Shown here: positions 18,548-27,668 of the stretch, piece by piece
How positions within the stretch are numbered: the stretch's first letter is position 1
Layout: each line of letters opens with the position of its first letter
Assembly (NCBI RefSeq): GCF_000687165.1
Contig: NZ_JMKU01000005.1
Location: 248,001 to 312,000 of the forward strand
Source: Paracidovorax oryzae ATCC 19882
GTDB lineage: Bacteria; Pseudomonadota; Gammaproteobacteria; Burkholderiales; Burkholderiaceae_C
Direction: 5' to 3'
Length of the DNA stretch: 64,000 nt
Notes under the pieces: model-generated
Database searches by the model: none
The model's input: the letters and a program-made list of their open reading frames with translations, nothing else
What the model was told of the DNA's origin: nothing
Made by a program: the position numbers and the translations under genes

Positions 18548-18632
18548 CGGGCGTTCCTGCATCCAGATACCGGGGTCACAAGAGATAACAGTCCCTTCGC
18601 ACACAGGTGACAACATCCACCTCCATACAGAC

Positions 18633-18640
18633 AAGGAGGG
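18633..18640 (+). promoter_or_regulatory. Strong ribosome-binding site of the amidase gene
   Basis: AAGGAGGG lies 3 nt before ATG 18644, an almost perfect anti-16S match and stronger than the sites of most neighbouring genes. It fixes the start of the amidase. Confidence 0.8.
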
Positions 18641-18643
18641 AAC

Positions 18644-19294
18644 ATGCTCTTTTTCGATACGGAAGGGATGGTCGTGCGCGATCCCAAAATCAGGTCCTAC
18701 CGGTTCACAACAATAGAGCGCACTGCGATGCAGGTGATTTCCGGCATCATCGTTCATCAGACGGGCGCAGCTACCGAAAAATCCACATTCAACAGTTATC
18801 GGCTGGCCAATGCGAACGGCGCCCACTTCCTGATCCTGAAGGACGGCACCATTTATCAAACGGCATCCGTGTTCAAGCGAACCAATCATGTAGGACCATT
18901 GAGGGCAAGGTGCTTGGCAGAACACCGCTGCACACCGTCGGAAATCAAGACCCTGAAGACTGCAACACCAACCACAACCCACCGCATCGAAATGCAAAAA
19001 GTTGTGCCTGGACGCTATCCGTCCAATAGTGACAGCATAGGAATAGAAATTGTCGGCTTAGCATCGCTTCCCCCTGGCGTCTCGATGCCACCCGGATTGA
19101 ATGACCAACAGCAGAGGGCATTCATGGGCAATCGAGCAGTGTTTGAGCCGCTCACGTCGCAGCAACAGGCATCGCTGCGTTATTTAGTAGATGGGCTAAC
19201 AAAAGCACTACGAATTCCATCCACCGAGATCCACAAGCACCCGGATGTAAGTCGGAAGAACGCTACCGAGGCGGCAACAGCGTCGTGGCAATGA
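18644..19294 (+). CDS. Peptidoglycan-recognition/N-acetylmuramoyl-L-alanine amidase fold protein, candidate toxin
   Basis: This 216-residue protein has an Amidase_2/PGRP-type zinc amidase pattern. His38 lies in GIIVHQTG, then come AHFLILKDGTIYQTAS and SDSIGIEIVGLA, and a C-terminal EIHKHPDVSRKN with His197/His199 before TEAATASW. Such enzymes cut the bond between muramic acid and L-alanine. There is no signal peptide, so the protein needs a secretion route or lysis to reach peptidoglycan. Its codons are clearly less G+C-rich than those of its neighbours, a sign of recent acquisition. The stop overlaps the next gene as ATGA. A phage-endolysin-like role is an alternative. Confidence 0.75.
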   Translation: MLFFDTEGMVVRDPKIRSYRFTTIERTAMQVISGIIVHQTGAATEKSTFNSYRLANANGAHFLILKDGTIYQTASVFKRTNHVGPLRARCLAEHRCTPSEIKTLKTATPTTTHRIEMQKVVPGRYPSNSDSIGIEIVGLASLPPGVSMPPGLNDQQQRAFMGNRAVFEPLTSQQQASLRYLVDGLTKALRIPSTEIHKHPDVSRKNATEAATASWQ

Positions 19295-19743
19295 AGATAC
19301 ATCCCATCGCGGTCACAGCCACCGCAGCCATGGCTTTGGGCACGGCGCTTGCCGCAGGTCGGCCGGCCCCGGAATTCTGGCGGGCACAACCATTGCGCCA
19401 GGTCACCATTGACCAGCCCGCAGCCCGCAGCTTCGGCCAGGGCCAATGCAGCCATCTGGTGCTCGACGAAAAGCGCCTGCGGTTTTTCCTGGCGCACGCC
19501 CGCGCGGGCACCCCGGAGCGCTACGACCAGGAGATGCTCGCCGATGACTGCAATGCCGAAGGCAGAGTGGAATTAAAGGACGGACGGCGGTTCAAGGTCT
19601 CCATCGACAACTGGACCGGCTGGGGCTCCATCAGCGATGACCGGAGCACGCAGTTCCTTTACTGCCGCAGCTGCACGGATATCCTGGAGCCGGGTTTCGG
19701 GTTCCAGCCGACCGGCCGCCGGGGAAGCGGCCGCAGGGATTGA
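19291..19743 (+). CDS. Secreted Cys-containing protein of unknown function, candidate immunity protein
   Basis: This 150-residue protein starts at ATG 19291, overlapping the amidase stop by 4 nt. It has a clear signal peptide (KIHPIAVTATAAMALGTALA, cleavage near residue 22). The mature part has four cysteines, in GQCSH, ADDC and YCRSC, suggesting periplasmic disulfides. I do not recognise a family. Translational coupling to a peptidoglycan amidase and periplasmic targeting are what an immunity protein would show; this is inference. Its G+C is closer to the host average than that of the amidase gene. Confidence 0.7.
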   Translation: MKIHPIAVTATAAMALGTALAAGRPAPEFWRAQPLRQVTIDQPAARSFGQGQCSHLVLDEKRLRFFLAHARAGTPERYDQEMLADDCNAEGRVELKDGRRFKVSIDNWTGWGSISDDRSTQFLYCRSCTDILEPGFGFQPTGRRGSGRRD

Positions 19744-19774
19744 GGCCCGCAGACAGGAGCCAGGAGCCGCAGGC

Positions 19775-20074
19775 TCAGGAAGAGGAGGCGCCCTGCTGCG
19801 GCCGGGAAGCCCCTGCGCCCTGGCTGCGCACCGGGGGGTGGAACACCACCGGCTGCCCATCGCCGCTGCCGGCCTGCGCCGGAGAGGTCGCGCAGCCGCC
19901 ACCGCCACTGCTTCCGCAGCTGTCGCAGCCCCCGCAACCGGACGATGCCGCCAGCGCCGGATGGACTCCGCCCAGGCGGGCACGCCAGCGTGCGGGCATC
20001 CACTTCCAGGCGACATAGGCCGCGGCCAGGGCGACGGCCGCCGCGACGATCCATTCCTGCGCCGTCATGTTCAT
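19775..20074 (-). CDS. Cys-rich single-pass membrane protein associated with FeoB
   Basis: This 99-residue protein has one N-terminal transmembrane helix (EWIVAAAVALAAAYVAWKW) followed by a Gly/Cys-rich segment, SGCGGCDSCGSSGGGGCA, and a low-complexity tail. The layout matches the FeoB-associated Cys-rich membrane proteins that replace FeoC in many bacteria; a role in metal binding or FeoB assembly is presumed. Its ATG overlaps the feoB stop codon by 4 nt (ATGA), showing translational coupling. A second Met at 20068 is an alternative start. Confidence 0.8.
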   Translation of the reverse strand: MNMTAQEWIVAAAVALAAAYVAWKWMPARWRARLGGVHPALAASSGCGGCDSCGSSGGGGCATSPAQAGSGDGQPVVFHPPVRSQGAGASRPQQGASSS

Positions 20075-21975
20075 CCACCTCCGGAAGTCAGGGCGAGCGC
20101 CACGCGGTAGGTGACGAAGCTCGCGGCATAGGCCAGCGCGAACAGGTAGGCCGCCATGATGAGCGGATAGCGCCAGCTGTTGGTTTCACGCCGCACGGCG
20201 GCGATGGTGGAAATGCACTGGGGTGCGAACACGAACCACACCAGCAGGGACAGTGCCGTGGCGAGCGACCAGGTCTGGCCGATCAGCGTGCCCAGTTGCG
20301 CCGCCGCCTCCTCGCCCGTGGCGGACAGCGCATAGACGGTGCCGAGCGCGCTCACGGCGACTTCGCGCGCGGCCATGCCGGGCACCAGGGCGATCGCGAT
20401 CTGCCAGTTGAAGCCGATGGGTGCGACCAGGGGCTCCAGGAAGGCGCCGATGCGGCCGGCGAAGCTGTAGCCGATGGCTGCACCCGTGGCGCCGTCCGGC
20501 GGCGCCGGATAGCTGGAAAGGAACCACAGCAGGATGGTCACCGCCAGGATGATGCCGCCCACGCGCTTGAGGAAGATCATCGCGCGCTCGTACAGGCCCT
20601 GTGCCAGGCCCCGCAGGCTGGGCCAGCGGTAGGCGGGCAGTTCCATGAGCAGCGGCGTCGCGCCCTGCTGGCGCCGCGCCAGGCGGGCCACGGCCGCCAC
20701 GGCCATGGCACTCGCGATGCCGCCGGCGTACAGCGCGAACAGCACCAGGCCCTGCAGGTTGAACACGCCGGCCACCGCGCGCTCGGGAATGAACGCGCCG
20801 ATCAGCAGGGCATAGACCGGCAGCCGCGCCGAGCAGGTCATGAGCGGCGCGATCATGATGGTCACCAGCCGGTCGCGCCAGTGGGTGATGGAGCGCGTGG
20901 CCATCACGCCCGGAACGGCGCAGGCGAAGCTGGAGAGCAGCGGGATGAAGGAGCGCCCCGACAGGCCGACCGTGCCCATGACGCGGTCCAGCAGGAACGC
21001 GGCGCGGGGCAGGTAGCCGGAGTCTTCCAGCGCGAGGATGAAAAGGAACAGGATCAGGATCTGCGGCAGGAAGACCAGCACGCCTCCCGTGCCGGCCAGG
21101 ATGCCGTCGGTGAGCAGGCTGCGCAGCGGCCCTTCGGCCATGTGGGCGTTGATCCAGCCCGACAGCGCCGCCACACCGTCCTCGATGAGGCCCTTGGGGG
21201 CCTCGGCCCAGCTGAAGACGGCCTGGAACATGAGGAACAGGGTCACGGCCAGGAGCACCAGGCCCCAGAACGGATGGAGCACCACCGCATCGATGCGGTC
21301 GTCCGCGCGCAGGCTGGCGGCCGCAGGCTCGCGCACGGCCGCCGACATGATCCGCCGCACTTCCTGGTGCAGCTGCATAGCGCGCTCGGACGCGGAAGCC
21401 GGGCCCTCCCCCGCGACAACGGAGGCGGTGGGCAGCGGTGGCGTGGCCGTATCCAGCCAGCCCAGCAGTTCCCGCGCGCCGTCGCTGCGCACGCCGACCG
21501 TGGAGATCACCGGCATGCCGAGCTCCCGCGACAGCGCCTCGCGGTCGATGGAGATGCCCTGGCGCTCGGCCATGTCGCTCATGTTGAGCGCCAGCACCAT
21601 GGGCAGGCCGAGCGCGCGGGCTTCCAGCACCAGCCGCAGGTTGAGCCGCAGGTGCGTGGCATCGGTCACGCACACGAGCAGGTCGGGCAGGGCCTCACCC
21701 GCGCGGCGTCCGGTGACGATGTCGCGCGTGACGGCTTCGTCCAGGCTGTGGGCGTTCAGGCTGTAGGCGCCGGGCAGGTCGAGCACTCGCAGGCGCCGCC
21801 CGCCCGCCGTCTGCAGGTGGCCTTCCTTGCGCTCCACGGTCACGCCCGCGTAGTTGGCGACCTTCTGGCGGGCGCCGGTCAGCAGGTTGAAAAGCGCGGT
21901 CTTCCCGCAGTTGGGATTGCCCAGCAGGGCGATGCGCAGCGGCTGGGCGCCGGAGGTCGAAGCCTGCGCCGTCAT
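20071..21975 (-). CDS. feoB: Ferrous iron transporter FeoB
   Basis: FeoB imports Fe(II) across the inner membrane. The 634 residues contain an N-terminal G domain with GNPNCGKT (G1), DLPGAYSL (G3) and LNMSD (G4). A polytopic channel region follows with Gate motifs such as FIPLLSSFACAVPGVMATR and FAPQCISTIAAVRRE, in which the Cys residues are conserved. It is somewhat shorter than E. coli FeoB, with a compact spacer between the G domain and the membrane part. The start ATG 21975 overlaps the feoA stop. Confidence 0.96.
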   Translation of the reverse strand: MTAQASTSGAQPLRIALLGNPNCGKTALFNLLTGARQKVANYAGVTVERKEGHLQTAGGRRLRVLDLPGAYSLNAHSLDEAVTRDIVTGRRAGEALPDLLVCVTDATHLRLNLRLVLEARALGLPMVLALNMSDMAERQGISIDREALSRELGMPVISTVGVRSDGARELLGWLDTATPPLPTASVVAGEGPASASERAMQLHQEVRRIMSAAVREPAAASLRADDRIDAVVLHPFWGLVLLAVTLFLMFQAVFSWAEAPKGLIEDGVAALSGWINAHMAEGPLRSLLTDGILAGTGGVLVFLPQILILFLFILALEDSGYLPRAAFLLDRVMGTVGLSGRSFIPLLSSFACAVPGVMATRSITHWRDRLVTIMIAPLMTCSARLPVYALLIGAFIPERAVAGVFNLQGLVLFALYAGGIASAMAVAAVARLARRQQGATPLLMELPAYRWPSLRGLAQGLYERAMIFLKRVGGIILAVTILLWFLSSYPAPPDGATGAAIGYSFAGRIGAFLEPLVAPIGFNWQIAIALVPGMAAREVAVSALGTVYALSATGEEAAAQLGTLIGQTWSLATALSLLVWFVFAPQCISTIAAVRRETNSWRYPLIMAAYLFALAYAASFVTYRVALALTSGGG

Positions 21976-22292
21976 GCCGAGGCCTCCCCGGGTTGCACCT
22001 GGACCAAGGCCGCCTCATGGCGCCGCAGGGCGAAGGTGGCCTGCCCGATGCGGACGGCGAGGGGATCGCCTCCGGGAAAGCCGCTGGCCACGATGCGCAC
22101 GGGCTCGCCCGGCAGGAAGCCGATTTCCATGAGGCGCTGCACGATCGCCTGCTCGCGCTCGTCGCGCGCCGGCTGAAGGGATGCCACGTGCGCGGCCACC
22201 CGGCGCGGCAGCTGGTCCAGCCCCATGGGCGCGTGCGGGGAGGAAGGCCGGGCGTGCGCGAGCCCGGCCGCATCGTCAGCGGACATCTTCAT
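21972..22292 (-). CDS. feoA: FeoA family protein
   Basis: This 106-residue protein has the small SH3-like FeoA domain in its C-terminal 75 residues: IVQRLMEIGFLPGEPVRIVASGFPGGDPLAVRIG, then TFALRRHEAALVQV. FeoA is needed with FeoB for ferrous iron uptake. The N-terminal 35 residues are a variable, Pro/His-containing extension. ATG 22292 is chosen; ATG 22286 would remove two residues. It is the first gene of the feoA-feoB-Cys-rich operon and lies directly downstream of a Fur box. Confidence 0.9.
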   Translation of the reverse strand: MKMSADDAAGLAHARPSSPHAPMGLDQLPRRVAAHVASLQPARDEREQAIVQRLMEIGFLPGEPVRIVASGFPGGDPLAVRIGQATFALRRHEAALVQVQPGEASA

Positions 22293-22308
22293 GGGAGCTA
22301 TTGTTAGC

Positions 22309-22327
22309 AATGATATTAATTCTCATT
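22309..22327 (-). promoter_or_regulatory. Fur box upstream of feoA
   Basis: AATGATATTAATTCTCATT is a near-perfect inverted repeat (arms AATGATA and TCTCATT). It agrees at 16 of 18 scored positions with the AATGAGAATnATTCTCATT form of the Fur operator. It lies 17 nt before the feoA start, where Fe-Fur would block transcription. The local A+T richness contrasts with the surrounding sequence. Confidence 0.85.
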
Positions 22328-22479
22328 CTACCTGGCAGAACCTTGTGGGCCTTGCGATGGATCACAGACCCCTATCGCGCACAAAGGTTCTCGCACGGCC
22401 GGGATTTTCTCTCGTCCGGGCGCCGCCCGCGCCATGCGCCGCGCGGCATGCGGGCGAGCCGCGGCACAATCGCCCCGCC

Positions 22480-22806
22480 ATGAGCCTTCACCCCTGCCTG
22501 ACGTGCGGCGCCTGCTGCGCGAGTTTCCGCGTCGATTTCTCGGTGTACGAGTCGCAGGAGGAAGGCGGCTGCGTGCCCGCCGGGCTCGTGGTGGAAGTGA
22601 ATGCCGGCCTGCGCCGCATGCGGGGCACCGACCACACGGCGCCGCGCTGCGCCGCGTTGTCCGGACAGGTGGGCACGCGGGCTGCCTGCGGCATCTATGA
22701 ATGGCGCCCTTCGCCCTGCCGTGAATTCGAGGCGGGCAGCGGCGCCTGCGCGCAGGCCCGGCGGCGCCACGGCATGGCGCCGCTTCCGGACGGCTTCGTC
22801 CTTTAG
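22480..22806 (+). CDS. YkgJ family cysteine cluster protein
   Basis: This 108-residue protein starts MSLHPCLTCGACCASFRVDFS, giving the CxxCGxCC-like start of the YkgJ/Fe-S cluster-binding family. Further cysteines follow in GGCVPAG, RCAAL, ACGIYEWRPSPCREFE and ACAQA. The cysteines probably coordinate a zinc ion or an Fe-S cluster. The function of the family is not established. ATG 22480 sits directly before the first motif. The gene is convergent with kynR, 6 nt apart, and separated from the Fur box by about 150 bp, so iron control is possible but not shown. Confidence 0.82.
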   Translation: MSLHPCLTCGACCASFRVDFSVYESQEEGGCVPAGLVVEVNAGLRRMRGTDHTAPRCAALSGQVGTRAACGIYEWRPSPCREFEAGSGACAQARRRHGMAPLPDGFVL

Positions 22807-22812
22807 CCTGAG

Positions 22813-23283
22813 TCAGGGCACGGGCAGGCCGCCGATGCGCCCCTTGAATTCCTGCAGCGAGAAGTAGCTGTGCACCCGGCGCACGCCGGGCAGGCGGTGC
22901 AGGCGGTTCTGCAGCAGTTCGGAATAGGCGTCGAGGTCGCGGGCGACGACCACCAGCATGAAATCCTCCGGTCCGGAGATGCCGTGGAACATGACCACCT
23001 CGGGGATGGCGCACACCGCCTCCTCGAAAGGCAGGGACGACGCTTCGGTCTGGTGGTCGATGCCGATCATCACGAACACCATCACCCCCAGGCCGAGCGC
23101 GCGCCGGTTGAGGGTGGCGTGGTAGCCCGCGATCACGCCGTCTTCTTCGAGGCGCTTCACGCGGCGCCAGCACGGGGATTGCGAGAGATGGGCCATCTGG
23201 GCCAGTTCGCCGGATGTCAGCCGGGCGTTGTCCTGCAGGGCCGATACCAGTTGCCGGTCCGTGCGATCCAGTTCGGTTTGCAT
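22813..23283 (-). CDS. kynR: Lrp/AsnC family regulator, probable KynR
   Basis: This 156-residue regulator has an N-terminal helix-turn-helix (LDRTDRQLVSALQDNARLTSGELA, then LSQSPCWRRVKRLEEDGVI) and a C-terminal ligand-binding RAM domain (PEVVMFHGISGPEDFMLVVVARDLDAY). It is divergent from kynB-kynU-kynA. In Pseudomonas and Burkholderiales, KynR of this family activates the kyn genes in response to kynurenine, so the same role is inferred. ATG 23283 is adjacent to the shared 135-bp regulatory gap. Confidence 0.87.
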   Translation of the reverse strand: MQTELDRTDRQLVSALQDNARLTSGELAQMAHLSQSPCWRRVKRLEEDGVIAGYHATLNRRALGLGVMVFVMIGIDHQTEASSLPFEEAVCAIPEVVMFHGISGPEDFMLVVVARDLDAYSELLQNRLHRLPGVRRVHSYFSLQEFKGRIGGLPVP

Positions 23284-23309
23284 AGATATTCCCCCAAGGC
23301 GCCGAAATG

Positions 23310-23330
23310 GGAAGGATTTTCCAATTTTCC
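23310..23330. promoter_or_regulatory. Candidate KynR-binding region between kynR and kynB
   Basis: In the kynR-kynB gap, ATTTTCC occurs twice in tandem (23316-23322 and 23324-23330), and GGAA-N5-TTCC forms an inverted repeat at its left side. Lrp-type regulators favour such A/T-rich repeated sites. No promoter hexamers are convincing in this gap. Confidence 0.35.
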
Positions 23331-23418
23331 GGCATGTAGGGATTAAACGACACCACGCGGGTGTGGGCTGCCTAGGATGCGCGCGTTGGCGGTGTTGCCG
23401 CCGCAAGGAGCCTTCCCC

Positions 23419-24069
23419 ATGACCACGCCCCGCTCTCTTTGGGATATTTCCGCACCGGTGCATGCCGGCAGCCCGGTGTTTCCCGGCGACACGGCCTATG
23501 CGCAGCAGTGGTGCGCCACCATCGGGCCGCAGTGCCCGGTCAACGTGAGCGCGGTGACGATGTCGCCCCACGTGGGCACGCATGCGGATGCGCCCCTGCA
23601 CTACGACCCGCAGGGCGCATCGATCGGCGACGTATCCCTGGACGCTTTCATCGGGCCCTGCCGCGTGATCCACGCGATCGGCAAGGGCCCGCTGGTCGCA
23701 TGGGAGCACATCGCCCACGCACTGCGCGCCGACCGGCCCGCCGTGCCGCGGCGCATCCTGGTGCGCACCTACGAACGCATGCCGGTGGACCGCTGGGATG
23801 CCGCGCTGGCCGCCTACGCACCGGACACCATCGAGCGCCTGGCCGACCTGGGCGTGGTCCTGGTGGGCATCGACACCGCCAGCATCGACCCCGCCGACAG
23901 CAAGTCGCTGGACAGCCACCAGGTGATCCGCCGGCGCGGGCTGCGGGTGCTGGAGAACCTCGTGCTCGATGCGGTTCCGGAGGGCGACTACGAACTCATC
24001 GCCCTGCCCCTGAAGCTCGCCACCGCGGACGCCTCGCCCGTGCGCGCCGTGCTGCGGGCGCTGGCCTGA
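23419..24069 (+). CDS. kynB: Kynurenine formamidase (arylformamidase), cyclase type
   Basis: KynB hydrolyses N-formylkynurenine to kynurenine and formate. The 216 residues carry the zinc-binding signature of the cyclase/KynB family, SPHVGTHADAPLHYDP, plus the early WDISAPVHAGSPVFPGD and a late DTASIDPADSKSLDSHQ block. Length is usual for KynB. ATG 23419 follows an AAGGAG site. It is the first gene of kynB-kynU-kynA, read divergently from kynR. Confidence 0.95.
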   Translation: MTTPRSLWDISAPVHAGSPVFPGDTAYAQQWCATIGPQCPVNVSAVTMSPHVGTHADAPLHYDPQGASIGDVSLDAFIGPCRVIHAIGKGPLVAWEHIAHALRADRPAVPRRILVRTYERMPVDRWDAALAAYAPDTIERLADLGVVLVGIDTASIDPADSKSLDSHQVIRRRGLRVLENLVLDAVPEGDYELIALPLKLATADASPVRAVLRALA

Positions 24070-24117
24070 CACGGGCTGCCCGCCTTATCCATTCCCGATC
24101 CTTCCCTGCCCTTCACC

Positions 24118-25425
24118 ATGACCACACTCGAAGACTGCCGCGCACTGGATGCGCACGACCCGCTGCGCGTCCTGCGCGGCCATTTCCAGCTGCCCGACGG
24201 GGTGATCTACCTGGACGGCAACTCCCTGGGCGTGCTGCCGAAGGCCACCCCCGCGCGCATCGCCGAGGTGGTGGCGCAGGAATGGGGCACCGACCTGATC
24301 CGCTCCTGGAACAGCGCCAGCTGGTTCGACCTGCCGCAGCGCCTGGGAGACCAGCTCGCGCCGCTGATCGGCGCGGGCCAGGGCGAGGTGGTCTGCACCG
24401 ACAGCACCTCCATCAACCTCTACAAGGTATTGAGCGCCGCATTGAACATCGCCCGCGAGGACGCACCCGCGCGCCGCCGCATCGTGAGCGAGCGCAGCAA
24501 CTTTCCCACCGATCTCTACATCGCCGAAGGCCTGTGCCGCGAGCGCGGCCTGGAGCTGGTGCTGGTGGAGCCCGAAGAGATCGCCGCCGCGCTCACCGCC
24601 GACGTGGCGGTGCTGATGCTCACGCACGTCAATTACCGCACGGGCGCGATGCACGACATGGCTGCCGTCACCGCCGCGGCGCACGCGCAGGGCATTCTCT
24701 GCGTGTGGGACCTCGCGCACAGCGCCGGTGCGGTGCCGGTGGACCTGCGCGGTGCGGGCGCGGACTTCTCGATCGGCTGCGGCTACAAGTACCTCAATGG
24801 CGGCCCCGGCGCACCGGCCTTCGTCTGGGTGCATCCGCGCCATGCCGGCCGCTTCTGGCAGCCCCTGTCGGGCTGGTGGGGCCACGCAGCGCCGTTCGCG
24901 TTCACGCCGGACTACCAGCCGGCCCCCGGCATCGCACGCTACCTGTGCGGCACCCAGCCCATCATCAGCCTCTCGGCACTGCAATGCGGGCTGGACGTGT
25001 TCACCGCCGCGCAGCCGCTGGGCGGCATGCAGGCGCTGCGCGCGAAATCGCTGGCGCTGACGGACCTGTTCATCCGCCTGGTGGAAGAGCGCTGCGCAGG
25101 CCACGGCCTGGGCCTGGCGACACCCCGCGAGCACGCACGGCGCGGCTCCCAGGTGTGCCTGACGCGCGATGAAGGACAGGGCGTGGACGGCCGGGGCAGC
25201 GGCGCCTATGCCATCGTGCAGGCGCTGATCGCGCGCGGGGTGATCGGCGACTTCCGCAAGGGCGACGGCGGCCAGGGGCCGCACAAGGACATCCTGCGCT
25301 TCGGCCTCACCCCGCTCTACCTCGGCTTCGAGGACGTGTGGAATGCCGTGGAGCACCTGCGCGCCGTCCTGGACGGCGGCGAGTGGCGCCGCCCCGAGTT
25401 CAACCAGCAACACGCCGTGACCTGA
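24118..25425 (+). CDS. kynU: Kynureninase
   Basis: KynU is a PLP enzyme that cleaves kynurenine to anthranilate and alanine. The 435 residues contain [14 protein letters not shown] near the N-terminus and [29 protein letters not shown] follows, and [16 protein letters not shown] contains the Schiff-base lysine. WGHAAPFAF comes near the end of the core. Length and motifs fit the bacterial enzyme. It starts 48 nt after kynB and is followed by kynA after 23 nt. Confidence 0.97.
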   Translation: MTTLEDCRALDAHDPLRVLRGHFQLPDGVIYLDGNSLGVLPKATPARIAEVVAQEWGTDLIRSWNSASWFDLPQRLGDQLAPLIGAGQGEVVCTDSTSINLYKVLSAALNIAREDAPARRRIVSERSNFPTDLYIAEGLCRERGLELVLVEPEEIAAALTADVAVLMLTHVNYRTGAMHDMAAVTAAAHAQGILCVWDLAHSAGAVPVDLRGAGADFSIGCGYKYLNGGPGAPAFVWVHPRHAGRFWQPLSGWWGHAAPFAFTPDYQPAPGIARYLCGTQPIISLSALQCGLDVFTAAQPLGGMQALRAKSLALTDLFIRLVEERCAGHGLGLATPREHARRGSQVCLTRDEGQGVDGRGSGAYAIVQALIARGVIGDFRKGDGGQGPHKDILRFGLTPLYLGFEDVWNAVEHLRAVLDGGEWRRPEFNQQHAVT

Positions 25426-25448
25426 AGGCCGGCAGGAGACATCGCACC

Positions 25449-26351
25449 ATGTGCCCCCACGCCACGCAAGCATCCAGCGCGCCTTCGTTCACGGCCCCTT
25501 CCGCGCACGCGTCTTCCCAGTCCGAAGCCATCGTGCACGAGGAACGCGCGCAGCTCGATTTCAGCCGCGACATGAGCTATGGAGACTACCTGCAGCTCGA
25601 CGCGATCCTGAATGCGCAGAAGCCGCTCTCGCCCAACCACAACGAGATGCTGTTCATCGTGCAGCACCAGACCAGCGAGCTGTGGATGAAGCTCATGCTG
25701 CACGAGCTGCGCTCGGCGATCGACCACGTGGCGCGGGACGATCTGCCGCCGGCCTTCAAGATGCTCGCGCGCGTCTCCAAGATCATGGAGCAACTGGTGC
25801 ACGCCTGGGACGTGCTGGCCACGATGACGCCTCCCGAGTACAGCGCCATCCGGCCCTACCTCGCGCAGTCGAGCGGCTTCCAGAGCTACCAGTACCGCTG
25901 CATCGAGTTCTCGCTGGGCAACAAGAACGCGGCGATGCTCAAGCCGCACGCGCACCGGCCGGATCTGCTCGCGCAGGTGCAGGCCGCCTACGAGGCGCCC
26001 TCGCTCTACGACGAGGCGCTGCGCCTGCTGGCCCGCCGGGGCATTCCCGTGCCGGCGAGCCACACGGACCGCGACTGGACACAGCCCTATGCCGAAAGCG
26101 ATGCAGTGGAAGGCGCATGGCTCGCCGTCTATCGCGATACGCAGCGCTACTGGGACCTGTACCAGCTGGGCGAGAAGCTCACGGACCTGGAAGACGCCTT
26201 CCGTCTCTGGCGGTTCCGCCACGTGACCACGGTGGAGCGCGTGATCGGCTTCAAGCGGGGCACCGGCGGCACGGGCGGCGTGAGCTACCTGCGGCGCATG
26301 CTGGACGTGGTGTTGTTCCCTGAGATCTGGCGGTTGCGCACGAGTCTTTGA
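25449..26351 (+). CDS. kynA: Tryptophan 2,3-dioxygenase
   Basis: KynA is a heme enzyme that opens the tryptophan indole ring to N-formylkynurenine, the first step of this pathway. The 300 residues contain [42 protein letters not shown] and [14 protein letters not shown]. The C-terminal [22 protein letters not shown] carries the heme-ligand His and the substrate loop. The first 35 residues are a variable Ser/Ala-rich extension. ATG 25449 is the first available start after kynU. Confidence 0.97.
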   Translation: MCPHATQASSAPSFTAPSAHASSQSEAIVHEERAQLDFSRDMSYGDYLQLDAILNAQKPLSPNHNEMLFIVQHQTSELWMKLMLHELRSAIDHVARDDLPPAFKMLARVSKIMEQLVHAWDVLATMTPPEYSAIRPYLAQSSGFQSYQYRCIEFSLGNKNAAMLKPHAHRPDLLAQVQAAYEAPSLYDEALRLLARRGIPVPASHTDRDWTQPYAESDAVEGAWLAVYRDTQRYWDLYQLGEKLTDLEDAFRLWRFRHVTTVERVIGFKRGTGGTGGVSYLRRMLDVVLFPEIWRLRTSL

Positions 26352-26381
26352 CTCGCCCTGAGTCGCCTTCGGCGCCTTGCC

Positions 26382-27668
26382 ATGCCTTCCACGCCACCGT
26401 TGACCGCCACCGGGGCCTCGCCGCGCCCGGAACCCGGCGCGCCCTGGGCCATGCTGCTCGCGCTGGTGTCGGGCTTTGCGCTCAGCCAGGCGTTCCGCAC
26501 GGTCACGGCCATCATGGCCACGGGGTTGCAGGCCGAGTTCGGGCTGACGGCGCAGGCACTGGGCGTGTTCGCGGGGGTGTTCGCGTTCGCCTTCGGCGGC
26601 ATGCAGATTTTCATGGGTGTCGGCATCGATCTGTTCGGCGTGCGGCGCACGGCGCTCGCGGTGTTTCCGCTCGCGGCCGCGGGCTCGCTGCTGTCCGCAG
26701 TCGCTCCGGGCTACGGAACCGTGCTGCTGGGGCAGGTGCTGATCGGCGTGGGCTGCGCGCCGGCCTTCCTGGTCTGCACGGTGTTCATCGCGCGCCACTT
26801 TCCCGCGCGGCGGTTCGCCTTCGTGTCCGGCGTGGCGATGGGCGTGGGCGGGCTCGGCATGCTGTTCACCGGCACGCCGCTGGCCCGGCTGGTGCAGCAT
26901 GCGTCCTGGCGTACGGGCTTCGCCGTGCTCGCGGGCCTGTCCACGGCGGCCTGGCTGCTCATCGCCTGGCGCGTGCGGGAGCCCGCCATGCCGCCCCCGG
27001 CGGACGCGGCGGCGACAGCGCCTCAGCGGGAATCCCTGGGTGCCGCGGTGCGCGGCTTCGGCGCGCTGTTCCTGCTGCCCCACACGCCAGGCATCATGCT
27101 GCTCGCGCTCGTGAGCTATGCGTCTTTCCTGGCCTTGCGCGGGCTGTGGCTGGGCCCGATGCTCATCGGGCGGCACGGCTTTTCGCTGGTGGACAGCGGC
27201 ACGGTGGCGCTGGCGGTGTCACTGGTGTCGCTGTTCGGGCCCGCGACGTTCGGCCGGCTCGACCCGGGGCCGGCCCGGCGCAGGCGCTGGATCGTCGCAG
27301 GCACGCTGCTGCTCGCGGCGGTGTTTCTCGCCATGGGGCTGCTGCACAGCACCGTGGCGGACGTGGCCGGTGCACTCGCAGTGGGCGTGCTGTCAGGTGC
27401 CACCGTGCTGCAGTACGCGGACGTGCGCTCCTCGTATCCGCCGGCCATGACGGGCCGCGCCATGGCCGTGTTCACCATGGCGATGTTCCTCGGCGTGGCG
27501 CTGGTGCAGTGGGTGACCGGGCTTGCGGCCTCCATGGCGGCGGCGCGCGGCGCCGACCCCTATGCGGCGGTGCTGTGCACCATCGCCGGGCTGCTCGCCG
27601 CAGGCGCGCTCGCCTACCGGCTGCTGCCGGGACCCGCACCCATCGCTTCCGCGGCCTCGCCCCGGTAG
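26382..27668 (+). CDS. MFS transporter
   Basis: This 428-residue polytopic protein has about 12 hydrophobic helices and MFS features: QAFRTVTAIMATGLQAEFGLT, a GIDLFGVRRTAL loop after helix 2, and GVAMGVGGLGMLFTGTPLARLV in helix 5. It begins 30 nt after kynA, so it probably belongs to the kyn operon. Transport of a kynurenine-pathway compound or anthranilate is possible, but nothing in the sequence names the substrate. The stop overlaps the convergent FAD monooxygenase gene by 55 nt. Confidence 0.85.
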   Translation: MPSTPPLTATGASPRPEPGAPWAMLLALVSGFALSQAFRTVTAIMATGLQAEFGLTAQALGVFAGVFAFAFGGMQIFMGVGIDLFGVRRTALAVFPLAAAGSLLSAVAPGYGTVLLGQVLIGVGCAPAFLVCTVFIARHFPARRFAFVSGVAMGVGGLGMLFTGTPLARLVQHASWRTGFAVLAGLSTAAWLLIAWRVREPAMPPPADAAATAPQRESLGAAVRGFGALFLLPHTPGIMLLALVSYASFLALRGLWLGPMLIGRHGFSLVDSGTVALAVSLVSLFGPATFGRLDPGPARRRRWIVAGTLLLAAVFLAMGLLHSTVADVAGALAVGVLSGATVLQYADVRSSYPPAMTGRAMAVFTMAMFLGVALVQWVTGLAASMAAARGADPYAAVLCTIAGLLAAGALAYRLLPGPAPIASAASPR

